Assembly: GCA_029240815.1 (NCBI GenBank) | Contig: JARDZO010000031.1 | Coordinates: forward strand, 1-31,217 | Direction of reading: 5' to 3' | DNA: 31,217 nucleotides | DNA from: Brevibacillus sp. | Lineage (GTDB): Bacteria; Bacillota; Bacilli; Brevibacillales; Brevibacillaceae | Shown here: in pieces, positions 17,051 to 24,814 of the stretch | Position numbering within the stretch: position 1 is the first letter of the stretch | Layout: each line of letters begins with the position of its first letter | Program-made: the position numbers and the translations under genes | The notes under the pieces: generated by a model | Told to the model about the DNA's origin: nothing | Database searches by the model: none | Seen by the model: only the letters and a program-made list of their open reading frames with translations

Positions 17051-17101
17051 CAGAGGGGGATTCGGTTACGCTAATGGCCGATCTTCCCTCTGATTTTTTT
17101 T
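17051..17101 (+). terminator. Intrinsic terminator after the POT transporter, overlapping the eamA 3' end
   Basis: The arms CAGAGGGGG and CTTCCCTCTG, with inner CGG/CCG, are followed by eight T. The right arm and tail lie inside the last codons of the convergent EamA gene, so the two genes share this DNA. Confidence 0.7.
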
Positions 17102-17983
17102 GCTTGAGAAGGCTTGCCCCACTCGGATCGTCGCAAGCAAGACACCACCCAGCGTGACGATGCCCCCGACAATCGACAGGAGGGTGGGAACTTCCCCGAG
17201 CCAAATCCACGCGATTCCAAATGCGAGCGCAGGTGTCAGGTAAAGGGAGCTGGTTGCCTCTGAAGCGCCCACTCTCGATGTGACGTACGCGAGCGCGAGA
17301 TAAGCGATCACCGTAGGAAAAATACCCAGGTAGAATACACTGAGGGTGATTTCCGTCGGTGCCTGGATGATCGCCTCGCCCAGTCCAGGCAAGGAATAGA
17401 GCATGAATAAAGTTCCGCCCCAGATCGTATAAGCGGTAAACGCGAGAAAACCGTATTTTTCTACATAAGTTCTTTGAAACGTGAAGTACACGCTTTCCGA
17501 AAAAGAGGCCAAGAGAATCAAGAATATTCCGTGATTCCAGCTGAAAGGCTCCCCAGTTCCCAACGAACTAATGACTACTCCGAGAAATCCGAGCAAAGAT
17601 CCTGCCCACCCCCGAAGTCCAAACCGTTCCCGAAAAAATAGCAGAGCGAGAATCGAGGCAAACAAGGGAGTGGTCGAGACAAAGAGGCTGGCAACCCCTG
17701 CGCTAATCGTCTGCTCCCCGTAGTTCAAAGCAACGTGGTAGACTGTAAAGCCTAACCCGCCTAGTAACAATAAGGCAGGAATGTCTTTTGGTTCAGGCAA
17801 GCGGATCCGAAAAAGTATGGCAAAAATTACCAGAAGCACAGAACCGATGAGAAAGCGCAGCAAAGAGAGCTGATCGGGCGAGTACGCCTCCAGACCCACC
17901 CGGATTCCGGGGAATGCCGAAGCCCATATGACGATGGAGATGCATTGCGCCAAGACTACACGTAGCTGAGACTGTTTCTTCAT
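17066..17983 (-). CDS. EamA/DMT-superfamily permease
   Basis: 305 residues with ten predicted helices in two EamA repeats (about 5-140 and 150-290). WASAFPGIRVGLEAYSP, typical of RhaT/YdcZ-like exporters, lies in repeat 1, and LYLTPALAFGIAWIWLGEVP in repeat 2. Such proteins export amino acids or other metabolites. The substrate cannot be read from sequence. The ribosome binding site AAAGGAC precedes ATG 17983. It is divergent from a MocR-type regulator, the common arrangement when that regulator controls the exporter. Confidence 0.87.
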   Translation of the reverse strand: MKKQSQLRVVLAQCISIVIWASAFPGIRVGLEAYSPDQLSLLRFLIGSVLLVIFAILFRIRLPEPKDIPALLLLGGLGFTVYHVALNYGEQTISAGVASLFVSTTPLFASILALLFFRERFGLRGWAGSLLGFLGVVISSLGTGEPFSWNHGIFLILLASFSESVYFTFQRTYVEKYGFLAFTAYTIWGGTLFMLYSLPGLGEAIIQAPTEITLSVFYLGIFPTVIAYLALAYVTSRVGASEATSSLYLTPALAFGIAWIWLGEVPTLLSIVGGIVTLGGVLLATIRVGQAFSSKKNQREDRPLA

Positions 17984-18005
17984 ATCGTCTTGTCCTTTCT
18001 GTGAG

Positions 18006-18129
18006 AAAACCCAACCATTTTACGACTCAGTTCGGCTGTTGTTTTCATCTTATAGACGAATTGATAAAATAGCTTCAACCAGTTGCACAAAACAAAACCC
18101 AACCACTTAGCCTTGGATCAAATAGACGA
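18006..18129. promoter_or_regulatory. Repeated elements between eamA and the MocR regulator (candidate operators)
   Basis: AAAACCCAACCA occurs at 18006-18017 and again at 18094-18105. CAACCA is also present at 18076-18081, giving three copies in the same orientation. ATAGACGA occurs at 18052-18059 and 18122-18129. MocR/GabR proteins are known to bind direct repeats, so these are the most likely binding sites for the adjacent regulator. Confidence 0.5.
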
Positions 18130-18143
18130 GGGGACGTAGGAAG

Positions 18144-19589
18144 ATGAGCAGAAATAGGACGGGAACAGTCAAACAGCCGCCAAAATACAAGCAAATTATC
18201 GACTACATCAAAGAGAAGATTTCCGCGGGTGAATGGCCGATCGGAAGTGTCATTCCAAGCCAGCGTGAACTGGCAACCATGTTTGGGGTCAATCGCAGCA
18301 CCGTCATTACGGCGTTCGAAGAGCTGATGGCGGATGGGCTGATCGAGGGAAAGATGGGGATGGGGACAGTCGTGATCAACAATACATGGATGCTGCTTGC
18401 GACAAATCCCCCGCCCGACTGGAATGAATATGTACAATCTGGCATGCACAAGCCGAGTCAGGCAGCGGTTCAGGAAATAAATCGGGACGAATCCAATAAG
18501 AGCCTCATCCAGCTTAGCAAGGGTGAATTATCTCCAGACATTTTTCCGCTGGAGACGATGAAGGGTGTCTTACGACGGGTGACAGAGAGTCTGGGGACTT
18601 TCGGTTACGAAGAGCCGAGAGGGTTTCTGCCTTTGCGCCAAGCATTGAGCGACTATGTCAAAACATTTGGGGTCGAAGCCTCACCGTCCTCGATTCTGAT
18701 CGTATCCGGGGGATTGCAAGCTCTTCAGCTCATTTCGGTTGGGCTATTGCACCGGGGATCCACGGTCCTGTTGGAGAGGCCATCCTATTTGTACTCGTTG
18801 CATCTGTTTCAGTCAGCGGGGATGAAGCTTTCAGGTCTGCCGATGGACCAGCAAGGGTTGCTCCCTGATGCGATCTCCACACAAAAGAAGCAGAAAAAGG
18901 GGGATATTCTCTACACGATTCCTTGTTTCCACAACCCGACAGGCGTCCTCATGACAGAAAAAAGGCGCCAGGAGCTCTTGCGCGTCTGTGAAGAGGAACG
19001 TCTGCCGATCATGGAGGACGATATATACCGGGAGCTCTGGTTTGACCAGCCGCCACCTCCGCCGCTCAAGGCAAGGGACAAGCATGGACACGTGCTGTAC
19101 TTGGGCAGTCTGTCGAAAACGTTGACGCCAGGACTGCGGATTGGTTGGGTCATTGGACCGGAGCCTGTCATCGACCGCTTGTCCGATATCAAGATGCAAA
19201 CGGATTACGGCTCCAGCTCTCTATCGCAGAGGGTGGCAGCGGAATGGCTGTCCAGTGGTCTGTATAGCGAGCATGTCCACATGGTGAGAGAGGAACTGAG
19301 GGTGCGAAAGGCAGCGGCGCTTTACTCGTTGGAAAGGCATATGAATGAACTGGCGACCTGGCAAATCCCCGTGGGCGGTTTTTTTATCTGGCTGAAAATC
19401 AATGCCAAAGTATCCATGCTGGAGCTGTTCAGCAAGGCATCGCGGCAAGGCATTCTCCTGAATCCGGGAAACATCTACGCGCAGGAAACAGATGGCTATC
19501 TGAGGCTTTCATACGCGTATGCTTCCTTGTCGGATCTTGAGCGAGGAATCCGCCAGCTGAGCCAGATCGTCGCCAGCTTGAGCAAATGA
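18144..19589 (+). CDS. MocR-type GntR regulator with aminotransferase domain
   Basis: 481 residues. The N-terminal winged helix (about 12-80, YKQIIDYIKEKISAG, PSQRELATMFGVNRSTVITAFEEL) is the GntR DNA-binding domain. Residues about 110-480 are a fold-type I PLP aminotransferase-like effector domain with CFHNPTGVLMTEKRR, MEDDIYRELWF and the PLP lysine K325 in GSLSKTLTPGLRIGW. These regulators sense PLP adducts with amino compounds. ATG 18144 is preceded by AGGGG and TAGGAAG. It faces eamA across a repeat-rich 160-base gap, and is likely both autoregulator and eamA regulator. Confidence 0.9.
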   Translation: MSRNRTGTVKQPPKYKQIIDYIKEKISAGEWPIGSVIPSQRELATMFGVNRSTVITAFEELMADGLIEGKMGMGTVVINNTWMLLATNPPPDWNEYVQSGMHKPSQAAVQEINRDESNKSLIQLSKGELSPDIFPLETMKGVLRRVTESLGTFGYEEPRGFLPLRQALSDYVKTFGVEASPSSILIVSGGLQALQLISVGLLHRGSTVLLERPSYLYSLHLFQSAGMKLSGLPMDQQGLLPDAISTQKKQKKGDILYTIPCFHNPTGVLMTEKRRQELLRVCEEERLPIMEDDIYRELWFDQPPPPPLKARDKHGHVLYLGSLSKTLTPGLRIGWVIGPEPVIDRLSDIKMQTDYGSSSLSQRVAAEWLSSGLYSEHVHMVREELRVRKAAALYSLERHMNELATWQIPVGGFFIWLKINAKVSMLELFSKASRQGILLNPGNIYAQETDGYLRLSYAYASLSDLERGIRQLSQIVASLSK

Positions 19590-19598
19590 CAGATGGTT

Positions 19599-20492
19599 TT
19601 ATAGCTGGTGAGCTCTCGTGTCGCTCGTAATCTCCATTCCGTTCATGTACTGCTGACTGTGTACGGCAAATTCAGCAGTCAATGGCGATACGGCCTGCCA
19701 ATTGCGCACAGCGAGCACGAGCTGGCGTTTGATGGGTGGAAAGAGTGGGATCGCCACTACTTTTGGGATCGTCAACGGGATGTACAGCTCAGGCAGAATA
19801 CTTACTCCGATATACTCCTGAACCATGGTCAGGATCGTGCTGATGTCACCGACTTCAAAGGTCGTTCTGGGACCGATCTCATGGTCGTGTAGCGTTTTTT
19901 TGACACACTCATCCCGCGGCATGATGAAGCAACTTTCCGCGATTTGAGAAAAGGAAAGCTGTGACTCATTGCTTAGCGAGTGAGTCTGAGGAAGAATGAC
20001 CATCATGCTGTCCTGAATCAGAGGGAGTGTTTGCAAGTCCTTATCAGGCTCTACGGTAAACCCGATATCGACCACAGAGCTGGCAATCCAGTTGTGGATC
20101 TCGTCATTCTTACCTTCAAACAGGATGATTTCCACCGCTGGATACAATTTGCGAAAGGCACCCAGCAGTCCCGGGAGTATCCGCGTAGCAACGCTGGGGA
20201 GGGAAGCGATGCGTAATGTACCAGTGGCAAGATTGCGCGCAGATGCTGCTTCCTGGGTCATGCAAGCCGTGATTTGAAGAATGTCGCGGGCGTGCTGCAG
20301 CATACGCTCTCCGATGCTGGTCGGAGTAATCCCGCTGCGACTTCGATGAAATAATGAGACTCCCAATTCCTTTTCCAAACTATTGATCATCTGGGAAACC
20401 GCTGACTGCGTAAACCCGATTTCTTCAGCGGCGCGAGTAAAACTTCCTGCCTTGGCAGCCGCGAGGAGAACGTGGAGCTGGGCTAACGTCAC
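19599..20492 (-). CDS. LysR-family transcriptional regulator
   Basis: 297 residues. The N-terminal helix-turn-helix reads AGSFTRAAEEIGFTQSAVSQ, then INSLEKELGVSLFHRSRSG. The rest is a two-lobed periplasmic-binding-protein-like effector domain (about 90-290, TLRIASLPSVATRILPGLL). GTG 20492 is chosen because GGAGG lies eight bases upstream and the product then begins at the conserved TLAQLHVLLAAAKAG; the in-frame ATG at 20513 has no ribosome binding site. It is divergent from the SagB-type gene, its likely target. Confidence 0.9.
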   Translation of the reverse strand: MTLAQLHVLLAAAKAGSFTRAAEEIGFTQSAVSQMINSLEKELGVSLFHRSRSGITPTSIGERMLQHARDILQITACMTQEAASARNLATGTLRIASLPSVATRILPGLLGAFRKLYPAVEIILFEGKNDEIHNWIASSVVDIGFTVEPDKDLQTLPLIQDSMMVILPQTHSLSNESQLSFSQIAESCFIMPRDECVKKTLHDHEIGPRTTFEVGDISTILTMVQEYIGVSILPELYIPLTIPKVVAIPLFPPIKRQLVLAVRNWQAVSPLTAEFAVHSQQYMNGMEITSDTRAHQL

Positions 20493-20534
20493 AAATAGTC
20501 GCCTCCAATCCATTAGAAAAAACTTATGCCATCT

Positions 20535-20588
20535 ATTATAAAGCGTTGTTTTACTAATGGTATACAGGAACGTATAGTGAGGTTATAC
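20535..20588. promoter_or_regulatory. Divergent LysR/SagB control region: promoters and nested palindromes
   Basis: For the SagB gene, TTTACT (20550-20555), a 17-base spacer and TATAGT (20573-20578) form a sigma-A promoter. For the LysR gene, a consensus TATAAT reads on the minus strand at 20535-20540 with no good -35. Over the spacer lies TATAC-AGGAAC-GTATA (20561-20576). Its right arm is also the left arm of GTATA-N7-TATAC (20572-20588), which contains the T-N11-A core typical of LysR sites. Confidence 0.6.
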
Positions 20589-20623
20589 GAATACGTTTCC
20601 ACTTTAAGGAGGTTCCAGCACAG

Positions 20624-21406
20624 ATGCATCCGGAATGGCAAAGAATAGCGAATGAATTTATCCAAGCAACTTCGTACCGTGTGGGAGAGCTGGAAAAAGG
20701 CTGGGCGTCTCGCTACGATTTTTCCAAAAGGCCAGCTACTTATATGCGATATGAGCAAGCTTTTGTCCGTGTCCCTCTCGGCAAACCTGATTTTCCGGCA
20801 TCGCCCGACTTATGGGAGCTGCTTGGCAATAGACGCTCCAAACGCAATTTTTTGACGACGCCGATGACTTTGAATGAACTGAATATCCTGCTCTGGGGTA
20901 CGCAAGGAATTACGGCGGATATGGGAGATTACCAGTTGCGGACGACCCCATCTGCAGGAGCTCTTTATCCCATTGAGACCTATCTGTTAATCAATAACGT
21001 CGAAGGTCTGGAAAAGGGATTGTACCATCTAGACGTTGAAAATTGGCAACTCGAAGGACTGCGACAGGAAGATCCTGCGCACACCGCTTATCTGTATACG
21101 GAAGAGCAGGAAATGACGCGACGGGCTGCGGTCAATTTTGTCTGGACAGCCGTCGTGGACCGCACAAAGGAAAAGTACAAGGAACGGGCCTATCGATATA
21201 TTTGGTGGGATGCCGGGCATGTCGCGCAGAATCTCCATGTTGTCGCAAACGGATTGGGACTGGGAGTCAGCACGGTGGGGCACTGGATGGATCGTGAAAT
21301 GAACAGCTATTTAGGCATCGATGGAGAGTCACACCTGTCCGTTCTCATGGCATCAGCAGGGAAAATAGCCGGCGGGGATTGGCTGAAAGATCGTCGTCCG
21401 GAATAA
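20624..21406 (+). CDS. Stand-alone SagB-type dehydrogenase (nitroreductase fold)
   Basis: 260 residues. After about 60 family-specific residues it has the SagB-type flavin oxidoreductase core: LLGNRRSKRNF (FMN phosphate contact), TTPSAGALYPIETYLLIN, YIWWDAGHVAQNLHVVANGLGLGVSTVG. In azole-peptide pathways SagB-type enzymes oxidise azolines to azoles with FMN. No cyclodehydratase, YcaO or precursor peptide gene is present here, so this copy may act in small-molecule oxidation instead. ATG 20624 has TAAGGAGGTT upstream. Expression is probably controlled by the divergent LysR protein. Confidence 0.85.
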   Translation: MHPEWQRIANEFIQATSYRVGELEKGWASRYDFSKRPATYMRYEQAFVRVPLGKPDFPASPDLWELLGNRRSKRNFLTTPMTLNELNILLWGTQGITADMGDYQLRTTPSAGALYPIETYLLINNVEGLEKGLYHLDVENWQLEGLRQEDPAHTAYLYTEEQEMTRRAAVNFVWTAVVDRTKEKYKERAYRYIWWDAGHVAQNLHVVANGLGLGVSTVGHWMDREMNSYLGIDGESHLSVLMASAGKIAGGDWLKDRRPE

Positions 21407-21408
21407 AG

Positions 21409-21446
21409 AAAAGGATGAGGCTATTACCTATAGCCGCATCCTTTTT
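21409..21446. terminator. Bidirectional terminator between the SagB and SGNH genes
   Basis: AAAAGGATG-A-GGCTAT pairs with ATAGCC-G-CATCCTTTT around a short TACCT-type loop. A-tract and T-tract flanks give a U-tail on both strands, serving two convergent genes. Confidence 0.88.
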
Positions 21447-21447
21447 A

Positions 21448-22158
21448 TTACCTTAATAACTCAATACCTTGTGCGGCCAGTGTCTCACCCAATACCTTTA
21501 CCATGATCCCATAACTGATCACATGCGGATGAAGGCCATCATCTGCGAGTCCCTCACGCAGCGTGAGTCCATCTGGATCTGTGAGGTGGGAATGATAGTC
21601 GACATAGATAGCACCCGAACCGGCAGCCATCGTCTTGAATGCCTGATTGATTCGAACGACGAGTTCATTGCGCTTGTGATTCAGGGCATATCGATCCATT
21701 CTGGTAGGAAGCAGGGAGCAGACGACCGGACAAATTGCTTGCTCCAACGCTGCCTGAATCATACCCTCTACATCGCTAGTCACCTGCTGATAAATCTCTT
21801 CGCTGGATAATCGGTCTTCTGGAGAAAAGGCGTCCAAGGCCCATGTATTATTAATCCCAATCATGATGATGACGTGACGAGGGCGCAGCTGCAGGACATC
21901 AGCGGCAAAACGCTGGCGAGCATGCGTGGTCGTATCACCACCGATTCCACGGTTGACGATGGTATGCGGGGAGTTTTCAAAAAACGTAGCTAGATCCCAC
22001 CAGTGTGTAATAGAATCGCCAAAAAAGACAGTATCGATGGAGCGATCATGATAGAGTAGGGCTTCATTGTGGAAGTCAAACTCGTTTCGCCGCCGATCCG
22101 CAGCGGCATTGACACTGAAAAAGCCGGGTCTGATCAGTTGTGGACGTTCCTGATTCAC
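21448..22158 (-). CDS. SGNH/GDSL-family hydrolase
   Basis: 236 residues, probably cytoplasmic, with all four SGNH blocks: FFGDSITHWW (nucleophile Ser in GDS), NRGIGGDTT (block II Gly), IMIGINNTW (block III Asn) and DGLHPH (block V Asp and His). It should be an esterase, lipase or acyl-carbohydrate hydrolase. GTG 22158 is chosen because CTAGGAGG lies nine bases upstream; the frame can be extended to ATG 22194, but that start would place the ribosome binding site inside the gene. Confidence 0.87.
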   Translation of the reverse strand: MNQERPQLIRPGFFSVNAAADRRRNEFDFHNEALLYHDRSIDTVFFGDSITHWWDLATFFENSPHTIVNRGIGGDTTTHARQRFAADVLQLRPRHVIIMIGINNTWALDAFSPEDRLSSEEIYQQVTSDVEGMIQAALEQAICPVVCSLLPTRMDRYALNHKRNELVVRINQAFKTMAAGSGAIYVDYHSHLTDPDGLTLREGLADDGLHPHVISYGIMVKVLGETLAAQGIELLR

Positions 22159-22231
22159 GAAACATCGCCTCCTAGAATAGATTGTACCATGCACGTAACA
22201 GGTGAGAATGAAAATTCGTGATTGCTGCTAC

Positions 22232-22260
22232 TTGATTTTGAGGGAAGGAAACGATAACAT
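22232..22260 (+). promoter_or_regulatory. Sigma-A promoter of the nitroreductase gene
   Basis: TTGATT (22232-22237) and TAACAT (22255-22260) are separated by exactly 17 bases. The Fur box begins two bases downstream and would cover the start site. Confidence 0.6.
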
Positions 22261-22262
22261 AT

Positions 22263-22281
22263 GAAAATGAGAACCATTATC
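22263..22281 (+). promoter_or_regulatory. Fur box
   Basis: GAAAATGAGAACCATTATC matches 16 of 19 positions of the classical Fur consensus. It also fits the Bacillus 7-1-7 form with two mismatches. It lies over the predicted transcription start and 29 bases before the nitroreductase start codon, an ideal position for iron-dependent repression. Confidence 0.75.
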
Positions 22282-22310
22282 AAATATTTTTATTCCTAGA
22301 AGGTGAGCCT

Positions 22311-22853
22311 ATGTCCATTTCTAAAGTAATTCGCGAGCGTCGATCGATAAAAAAAGACTATAAACCGGATGCCGTCCCAGAAACGTTGGTCCTCGAACTG
22401 CTAAATGACGCCGTCTATGCTCCGAACCATGGTTTGCGTGAGCCTTGGCGCTTTCTGTTTGTCCCAACGGAAAACAAAGAGACATTTATCGAACGGATGC
22501 TTCCCGTGTACGCTCTCGAGCAGCAGCAAAACCGTCGTGAGCTGTTCAGCGCACCTGCAGCCTATCTGATCGTGATCATGAAAGAAGACCCTCGTCAAAA
22601 GCAATGGGAGGAAGATTTCAGCGCTACCTGTGCGATGATCCAAAACTTCCAACTGCTAGCTTGGGAGAAAGGCCTCGGCGTCGTATGGAAAACGAATCCG
22701 CACAACTGGGATCCAAAGGCCCATCAGGTTCTGGGTGTAGCCCCAGGAGAGAAAATCGTCGGCTTCTTGCATCTCGGATTCTTTGAAGAGGATTCTGTGC
22801 CAAAGCCTGGTCCGCGAACACCTGCTGAGAAAAAATTCACCCGATTTGAATAG
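22311..22853 (+). CDS. Nitroreductase-family FMN oxidoreductase, probably iron-regulated
   Basis: 180 residues of the nitroreductase fold: VIRERRSIKKDY at the N terminus (FMN phosphate site), DAVYAPNHGLREPWRFLFV, FSAPAAYLIVIMK, LLAWEKGLGVVWKTN and VLGVAPGEKIVGFLHLG. It resembles YdjA/YfhC-type enzymes. ATG 22311 follows an AGAAGGTGAG ribosome binding site. A Fur box covers its promoter, so it should be induced by iron shortage, perhaps to reduce ferric-siderophore or flavin substrates. That function is inferred. Confidence 0.88.
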   Translation: MSISKVIRERRSIKKDYKPDAVPETLVLELLNDAVYAPNHGLREPWRFLFVPTENKETFIERMLPVYALEQQQNRRELFSAPAAYLIVIMKEDPRQKQWEEDFSATCAMIQNFQLLAWEKGLGVVWKTNPHNWDPKAHQVLGVAPGEKIVGFLHLGFFEEDSVPKPGPRTPAEKKFTRFE

Positions 22854-22857
22854 AAGG

Positions 22858-22890
22858 AAGCGAGCTCTCCGTTGGAGGGCTCGCTTTTTT
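22858..22890 (+). terminator. Intrinsic terminator after the nitroreductase gene
   Basis: AAGCGAGCTCTCC pairs with GGAGGGCTCGCTT around GTT, then a T run. Confidence 0.9.
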
Positions 22891-22911
22891 ATATGTACTT
22901 TCCTTTTTATG

Positions 22912-22951
22912 AAAAAAACCCGCCCGATCTAGAAGGGGGCTATTCGGGCGG
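22912..22951 (-). terminator. Orphan intrinsic terminator on the minus strand
   Basis: Read on the minus strand, CCGCCCGA and TCGGGCGG form an 8-bp G+C-rich stem with a 16-base loop, followed by GGTTTTTTTC. The plus-strand flank has no T run, so it terminates only leftward transcription. No minus-strand gene precedes it for several hundred bases. Confidence 0.7.
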
Positions 22952-23116
22952 AAAATGGAGGACGATATGTCCATCGTAGGGTCTGACAATCCCCATGATA
23001 GAGGACAGATGTTAAGGAACAGTAGAGACAACATGAAGCATTTGTTAATTTTTAGGCCGGACGAGGCAAGCACCCGTTTTTCATGAATTTGGGACTTGAG
23101 ATAGACAGGCATCCAT

Positions 23117-23144
23117 ACGGTCATGACTGGATTTTCATATGTTG
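23117..23144 (+). promoter_or_regulatory. Sigma-K-like promoter of the YjcZ gene
   Basis: AC at 23117-23118, a 17-base spacer and CATATGTTG at 23136-23144 fit the sigma-K pattern AC-N17-CATANNNTA except for the last base. This agrees with mother-cell expression of YjcZ-family proteins. No sigma-A promoter of similar quality is visible. Confidence 0.45.
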
Positions 23145-23205
23145 AGATAGAAGCGCTGTGTTGATAGACAGTTGCTTATATCGGCAGGAAAGGGGAGGGG
23201 TAACG

Positions 23206-23292
23206 ATGGGATTTGGTTTTGGATTCGGTAATGGCGGTTTTCTGTGGATCATTCTCATTATTATTCTGATCGCTGCTTTCTGCGATGACTAA
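23206..23292 (+). CDS. YjcZ-family tiny sporulation membrane protein
   Basis: A 28-residue protein. Glycine/phenylalanine alternation MGFGFGFGNGG leads into a single hydrophobic helix, FLWIILIIILIAAF, and ends CDD. This is the layout of the tiny transmembrane YjcZ/SscA-type proteins that Bacillales make in the mother cell late in sporulation, usually in many copies. ATG 23206 has AAGGGGAGGGG immediately upstream and a strong terminator follows 16 bases after the stop, so the gene is a complete monocistronic unit. The precise role of the family is unclear. Confidence 0.85.
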   Translation: MGFGFGFGNGGFLWIILIIILIAAFCDD

Positions 23293-23307
23293 GGTGGATT
23301 CATACAA

Positions 23308-23346
23308 AAAGACTCTGTGCCAGTAGAATGGCGCAGAGTCTTTTTT
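23308..23346. terminator. Bidirectional terminator between the YjcZ gene and tcyC
   Basis: AAAGACTCTGTGCCA pairs with TGGCGCAGAGTCTTT (one G-T pair), followed by TTTTTT on the plus strand and preceded by AAAAA that gives a U-tail on the minus strand. It serves both convergent genes. Confidence 0.9.
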
Positions 23347-23364
23347 CATTCTTGCATAAAGAGA

Positions 23365-24099
23365 TTACTTCAAATGCTGGAGGAATTGACGGGTCCGATC
23401 TTCCCGAGGCTGGGTAAACAGCTGCTCTGGCGTCCCTTGTTCCACAATGACGCCTTGGTCCATGAAAATGACTTCGTCAGCAACATCGCGAGCAAATCCC
23501 ATCTCATGGGTAACGACGACCATGGTCATTCCTTCCTGAGCGAGCTCCTTCATCACCTTCAGCACTTCGCCAACCAACTCGGGATCCAAGGCTGAGGTAG
23601 GTTCGTCAAACAGCATGACTTGTGGATCCATACCGAGAGCGCGGGCGATTCCCACTCGTTGCTGTTGACCACCGGAGAGCTGGGAGGGAAAATGGTCTAG
23701 CTTATCTCCCAATCCCACTTTTTTGAGAAGAGAAGATGCCTTTTCTCTAGCTTTATCCTTGCTTTCCTTTTTCACCGTAACCTGACCTTCCATGACATTC
23801 TCCAGGGCGGTCATGTGCGGGAATAGATTGTAGTTTTGAAACACCATGCCGGTTTGCTTGCGTAGCAAAGGGAGCTGAGAACGTTCTACTTTCTTTGAGA
23901 AATCTACCTCTACCTCGCCGATCTGAACGACGCCCTTCGACGGAACCTCCAAGGCGTTCAGGCATCGAAGCAGTGTCGTTTTCCCGGAGCCAGAAGGACC
24001 GATGATCACGACTACCTTTCCTTGGGGAACGTTCAACGTTATTCCTTTCAACACTTGCAGGTGGTGGAACTGTTTGTGCAAATCAGTGATGGAAATCAT
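23365..24099 (-). CDS. tcyC: Polar amino acid (probably cystine) ABC transporter ATPase
   Basis: 244 residues with a complete ATP-binding cassette of the GlnQ/HisP type: Walker [10 protein letters not shown] (about 34-42), Q-loop VFQNYNLFP, signature [15 protein letters not shown], Walker [15 protein letters not shown] and the H-loop VTHEMGFA. It energises the permease encoded 19 bases upstream in the same operon. Cystine is proposed because the two binding proteins resemble TcyA. Members of this family differ little between substrates, so the ATPase alone does not prove it. Confidence 0.9.
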   Translation of the reverse strand: MISITDLHKQFHHLQVLKGITLNVPQGKVVVIIGPSGSGKTTLLRCLNALEVPSKGVVQIGEVEVDFSKKVERSQLPLLRKQTGMVFQNYNLFPHMTALENVMEGQVTVKKESKDKAREKASSLLKKVGLGDKLDHFPSQLSGGQQQRVGIARALGMDPQVMLFDEPTSALDPELVGEVLKVMKELAQEGMTMVVVTHEMGFARDVADEVIFMDQGVIVEQGTPEQLFTQPREDRTRQFLQHLK

Positions 24100-24118
24100 T
24101 CGAATTCACCTACTTCTT

Positions 24119-24814
24119 TTATACATATCGGTCCAGCCTGTTCTCGAGTCGATCCTGAATGATGGAGAGCACCAAGCAAATCATCCAGTAGATGAGTGCG
24201 GCCTCCGAATAGACCAAGAGAGGCTCATAGGTAGAAGCCACAATCTCCTGTGCTTTTCGGAACATCTCAGGTACGAGGATCGCAGCAGCGAGCGAAGTGT
24301 CTTTGACCAGACTGATAAAGGAGTTGGACAAAGGCGGCACCGATACACGCGCGGCCTGCGGGAGAATGATCCGCTGTAAGGCCTGGCGATAGGTCATCCC
24401 GATCGAGTACGCAGCTTCCCATTGCCCTTTGGGGATGGACAAGATAGCCGCTCTGACCACTTCAGAGGAGTAAGCCCCTACACTGAGCGAGAAGCCGATA
24501 ATGGCGGATGGAATCGGATCGATCATCACACCAATACTGGGGAGACCGAAAAAGATGATAAATAACTGAACGAGCAATGGTGTTCCGCGAATAATCGAGA
24601 CATAGACACGTGAGATAGCGACCAATGGCTTGATACCAGAGATCCGGGCCAGAGCAGTTAAGATAGCGATGATCAGACCGAAGAAAAAGGACGCAATCGC
24701 GAGCGTCAGAGAATAGAGCAAGGCTCCTTTCACCAGAGGGAGAAAGGAGCTTTGCGCGATTGAGATCCAACGGTCCAGGCGTTCTGGATTGTCAAAAAAG
24801 TTACTGAGAGACAT
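24119..24814 (-). CDS. tcyB: Polar amino acid (probably cystine) ABC transporter permease
   Basis: 231 residues with five or six membrane helices of the HisM/GlnP type: [38 protein letters not shown], and the EAA coupling loop [25 protein letters not shown]. The preceding binding-protein gene ends at 24801, so the ATG at 24814 overlaps it by 14 bases, suggesting coupling. TTG 24823 and GTG 24820 are in frame and could also start it. It pairs with the tcyC ATPase. Confidence 0.88.
   Translation of the reverse strand: MSLSNFFDNPERLDRWISIAQSSFLPLVKGALLYSLTLAIASFFFGLIIAILTALARISGIKPLVAISRVYVSIIRGTPLLVQLFIIFFGLPSIGVMIDPIPSAIIGFSLSVGAYSSEVVRAAILSIPKGQWEAAYSIGMTYRQALQRIILPQAARVSVPPLSNSFISLVKDTSLAAAILVPEMFRKAQEIVASTYEPLLVYSEAALIYWMICLVLSIIQDRLENRLDRYV

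Larger units (their letters stand above)
22891..23205. other. Gene-free stretch with minus-strand terminator, short repeats and a sporulation-type promoter
   Basis: Between the nitroreductase and the YjcZ gene I find no convincing protein gene; the minus-strand open frame here has biased composition and no ribosome binding site. The stretch holds a terminator facing left, and three copies of a TTGA(GA)TAGA-like element (23096-23108, 23142-23153, 23161-23171). It also holds a sigma-K-like promoter. It may contain a small RNA on the minus strand. Confidence 0.5.

Noticed and set aside
20624..21406. Azole-modified peptide gene cluster around the SagB-type gene
   Set aside because: No YcaO/cyclodehydratase, leader-peptide gene or dedicated exporter lies nearby; neighbours are a LysR regulator and an SGNH hydrolase separated by a terminator.
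22837..23124. 95-residue minus-strand frame between the nitroreductase and YjcZ genes
   Set aside because: It runs through two terminator hairpins and into the nitroreductase end, has no ribosome binding site and no recognisable features. A small RNA fits the region better.
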